From Moorella sp. UBA4076 (GTDB lineage Bacteria; Bacillota; DSM-521; Neomoorellales; Neomoorellaceae), in NCBI GenBank assembly GCA_002383405.1, contig DFYS01000040.1, positions 1,013-7,814 of the forward strand: 6,802 nucleotides of DNA. The letters are read 5' to 3'. The notes under the pieces are model-generated. The model was not told the origin of the DNA. It worked only from the letters and a program-made list of their open reading frames with translations, and did not search any database. The position numbers and the translations under genes were made by a program. Below, piece by piece: positions 5,634 to 6,802 of the stretch (its first letter is position 1; each line of letters starts with the position of its first letter).

Positions 5634-6590
5634 ATGGGTTTATCCTTTTCCCTGGAAACTAAAGAAGAGCTGGCGCGGGTAAAGAACCGCCGTTCCTGTT
5701 GTGCCCGGGCCGAGCTGGTTGCTTTTTTGCGGCAGGGTAAAGGGAGAATTTTAACGATGGGTACGGCCACGGGTACTCCCGGGGGGGTCAATCACCCCGC
5801 CGGGGACCCCGGGGGGGCTATCCTCCTGGCCACCGGCCACGCCGCTGTAGCCCGCAGGATTTACTCCCTGGCGCGGGCCGTGGCGGACCTGGGGGTAAAA
5901 GTAAAAACTGAACGGCGCGCGCGTGGCGGCCGGCCCATTTATAAGGTTATCACTGCGGCCGGGTTAGAAACCATCAATACCTGGCTGGCTGGCTGGAGTG
6001 CCGTCCCGGAGTACCGCTGCTGCCTGGCGGCCTATTTACGGGGTGCTTTTCTGGCCGCAGGGTCGGCCAACAGGCCCGCCGCTACCCATCACCTGGAGTT
6101 TCTTGTTGAGGAGGAGGGGGAAGCCGGCCGCTTGCAGGCGGTCATGGAACAGCTCCAGCTCCAACCCCGGCTCAGCCGCCGCCAGCGGGGGCTGGTGCTT
6201 TACCTGAAGGATAGTGAGGAGATTATTCGCGCCTTAAGCCTCATGGGGGCTCACAACGCGGTGCTGGTTTACGAGAACGTCCGTATATTGAAGGATATGC
6301 GCAATCAGGTTAACCGCCTGGTCAACTGCGAAACGGCCAATTTAAGCAAGACGGTGGAGACAGGTCTGCGCCAGGCGGAAAAAATTCGCTACTTGATGGC
6401 CACTGCGGGCTGGGAGCGCCTGCCTGCCAGTTTGCGGGAGATCGCCCGCTTACGCCTGGAGTATCCGGAAGCCAGTTTCAAGGAACTGGGGGCAATGTTA
6501 GTACCGCCGGTCGGGAAATCGGGGGTCAACCACCGATTGCGCCGTCTGGAGTTCCTGGCCAGGCAGATGCGAGCCCGCGGGGGCGAGTAG
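5634..6590 (+). CDS. whiA: WhiA family DNA-binding protein
   Basis: WhiA (YvcL) is a conserved Gram-positive DNA-binding protein. In Streptomyces it activates sporulation and division genes; in Bacillus it influences Z-ring formation and chromosome segregation. It joins a degenerate LAGLIDADG homing-endonuclease fold to a C-terminal helix-turn-helix. Visible marks are the N-terminus FSLETKEEL with CC at 22-23, ARRIYSLAR (73-81), the LAGLIDADG-derived CLAAYLRGAFLAAGS (130-144), DMRNQVNRLVNCETANLSKT (211-230) and the HTH region LREIARLRLEYPEASFKEL through KSGVNHRLRRLE (267-306). At 318 aa it is near normal length. A Gly/Pro-rich loop at about 43-62 (PGG twice) is an insertion relative to the Bacillus protein. 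It follows yvcK by 26 nt, the standard yvcJ-yvcK-yvcL order. Confidence 0.96.
   Translation: MGLSFSLETKEELARVKNRRSCCARAELVAFLRQGKGRILTMGTATGTPGGVNHPAGDPGGAILLATGHAAVARRIYSLARAVADLGVKVKTERRARGGRPIYKVITAAGLETINTWLAGWSAVPEYRCCLAAYLRGAFLAAGSANRPAATHHLEFLVEEEGEAGRLQAVMEQLQLQPRLSRRQRGLVLYLKDSEEIIRALSLMGAHNAVLVYENVRILKDMRNQVNRLVNCETANLSKTVETGLRQAEKIRYLMATAGWERLPASLREIARLRLEYPEASFKELGAMLVPPVGKSGVNHRLRRLEFLARQMRARGGE
5778..5819 (+). repeat. GC-rich duplicated G7 run within whiA
   Basis: Two G7 runs, 5781-5787 and 5811-5817, each follow a C3-C4 run, so CCCGGGGGGG occurs twice about 30 bp apart in the same frame. They encode PGGV and PGGA within the extra loop of WhiA. Such runs are prone to slippage during replication or sequencing. 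Confidence 0.65.
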
Positions 6591-6794
6591 CAGCCCAGCA
6601 CTCATCCTGCCCTGCGGTGACTTTAAGAATTGAAACCATCATAAAAGTATATACCCACCAATGGGGGCTCCGCCCACAACCCAAATCTTGCCGGCGTGAC
6701 CATTGCTCCTTTGCTGGCTATGGCGGCCTTTATTGCAGTTTTGAAGCCGTAAGGTACCAAAGAGTGAGCCACCCGGGGTTGAGTGCTGGGCAGC
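6590..6794. repeat. Region bounded by an imperfect 15-bp inverted repeat
   Basis: The left arm GCAGCCCAGCACTCA (6590-6604) and the right arm TGAGTGCTGGGCAGC (6780-6794) are reverse complements at 14 of 15 positions, with 12 in a row. The left arm starts at the last base of the whiA stop codon. The interior (about 175 bp) has no recognisable gene. GAGTA occurs just outside each end (6585-6589 and 6798-6802), though 3 nt separate it from the right arm. The layout resembles a MITE with terminal inverted repeats, or the base of a long RNA stem. The window ends too soon to decide. Confidence 0.5.
6617..6645 (+). promoter_or_regulatory. Weak candidate promoter downstream of whiA
   Basis: GTGACT (6617-6622) and CATAAA (6640-6645), each matching the sigma-A consensus at 4 of 6 positions, are separated by 17 nt in an AT-rich patch that stands out from the GC-rich surroundings. 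It could serve a gene beyond the window's end. The match is modest and could be chance. Confidence 0.25.
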
Positions 6795-6802
6795 CTTGAG
6801 TA

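Noticed and set aside
6617..6636. CRISPR-repeat-like 3' end (GAATTGAAAC)
   Set aside because: The ending resembles type I repeats of thermophilic Firmicutes, but there is only one copy, no spacers and no cas genes, so an array cannot be supported.
6664..6677. GGGGGCTCCGCCCA mini-hairpin as a whiA terminator
   Set aside because: The stem is only about 4 bp before a mismatch and no T-run follows.
6721..6737. Sigma-54-like -24/-12 site (TGGC...TTGCA)
   Set aside because: The spacing between the GG and GC elements is one base too long and the -24 box is incomplete.
6617..6799. 60-codon open frame after whiA
   Set aside because: No recognisable domain and no ribosome site, and it crosses the region bounded by the inverted repeat.

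Overview
The window holds a compact block of co-directional bacterial housekeeping genes, all on the + strand: uvrC, a Cof-type HAD phosphatase, a broken PHP-domain gene, rapZ (yvcJ), yvcK and whiA. The rapZ-yvcK-whiA trio is a classic Firmicutes/Actinobacteria cluster. GC-rich coding sequence, strong Shine-Dalgarno sites, GTG and TTG starts and a YvcK with an N-terminal membrane hairpin suggest a GC-rich clostridial-type Firmicute. A Moorella-like thermophile is my best guess, inferred from memory of gene order and style and not from any search.

Layout: 1-330 is non-coding but structured. It has several competing hairpins at 31-124 and two diverged tandem units of about 75-78 bp at 107-258. 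uvrC (331-2280) has an N-terminal extension that contains a palindromic interspersed repeat (copy A). The HAD gene (2249-3064) overlaps the end of uvrC by 32 nt. The PHP gene (3068-3274) keeps only its first two metal-binding motifs and looks like a deletion remnant. A second copy (B) of the same palindromic repeat follows at 3295-3344, just upstream of rapZ (3375-4280). yvcK (4267-5607) overlaps rapZ by 14 nt, and whiA (5634-6590) follows after 26 nt. The last ~210 bases are non-coding and are bounded by a 14/15-matched inverted repeat, which may mark a MITE-like element or a long RNA stem.

Together the genes cover DNA repair (UvrC) and the RapZ/YvcK/WhiA set, which in Firmicutes is linked to nucleotide or UDP-sugar sensing, cell envelope homeostasis and growth/division control. 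The tight spacing and overlaps indicate translational coupling, probably in one operon. The only sizeable internal gap (3275-3374) is where PHP decay and repeat copy B meet.

The most noteworthy observation is the palindromic repeat present twice. One copy is read in frame as part of UvrC, in the manner of Rickettsia palindromic elements. The other sits at the scar of the decayed PHP gene. I found no CRISPR array, rRNA, tRNA, transposase or obvious new defence system.
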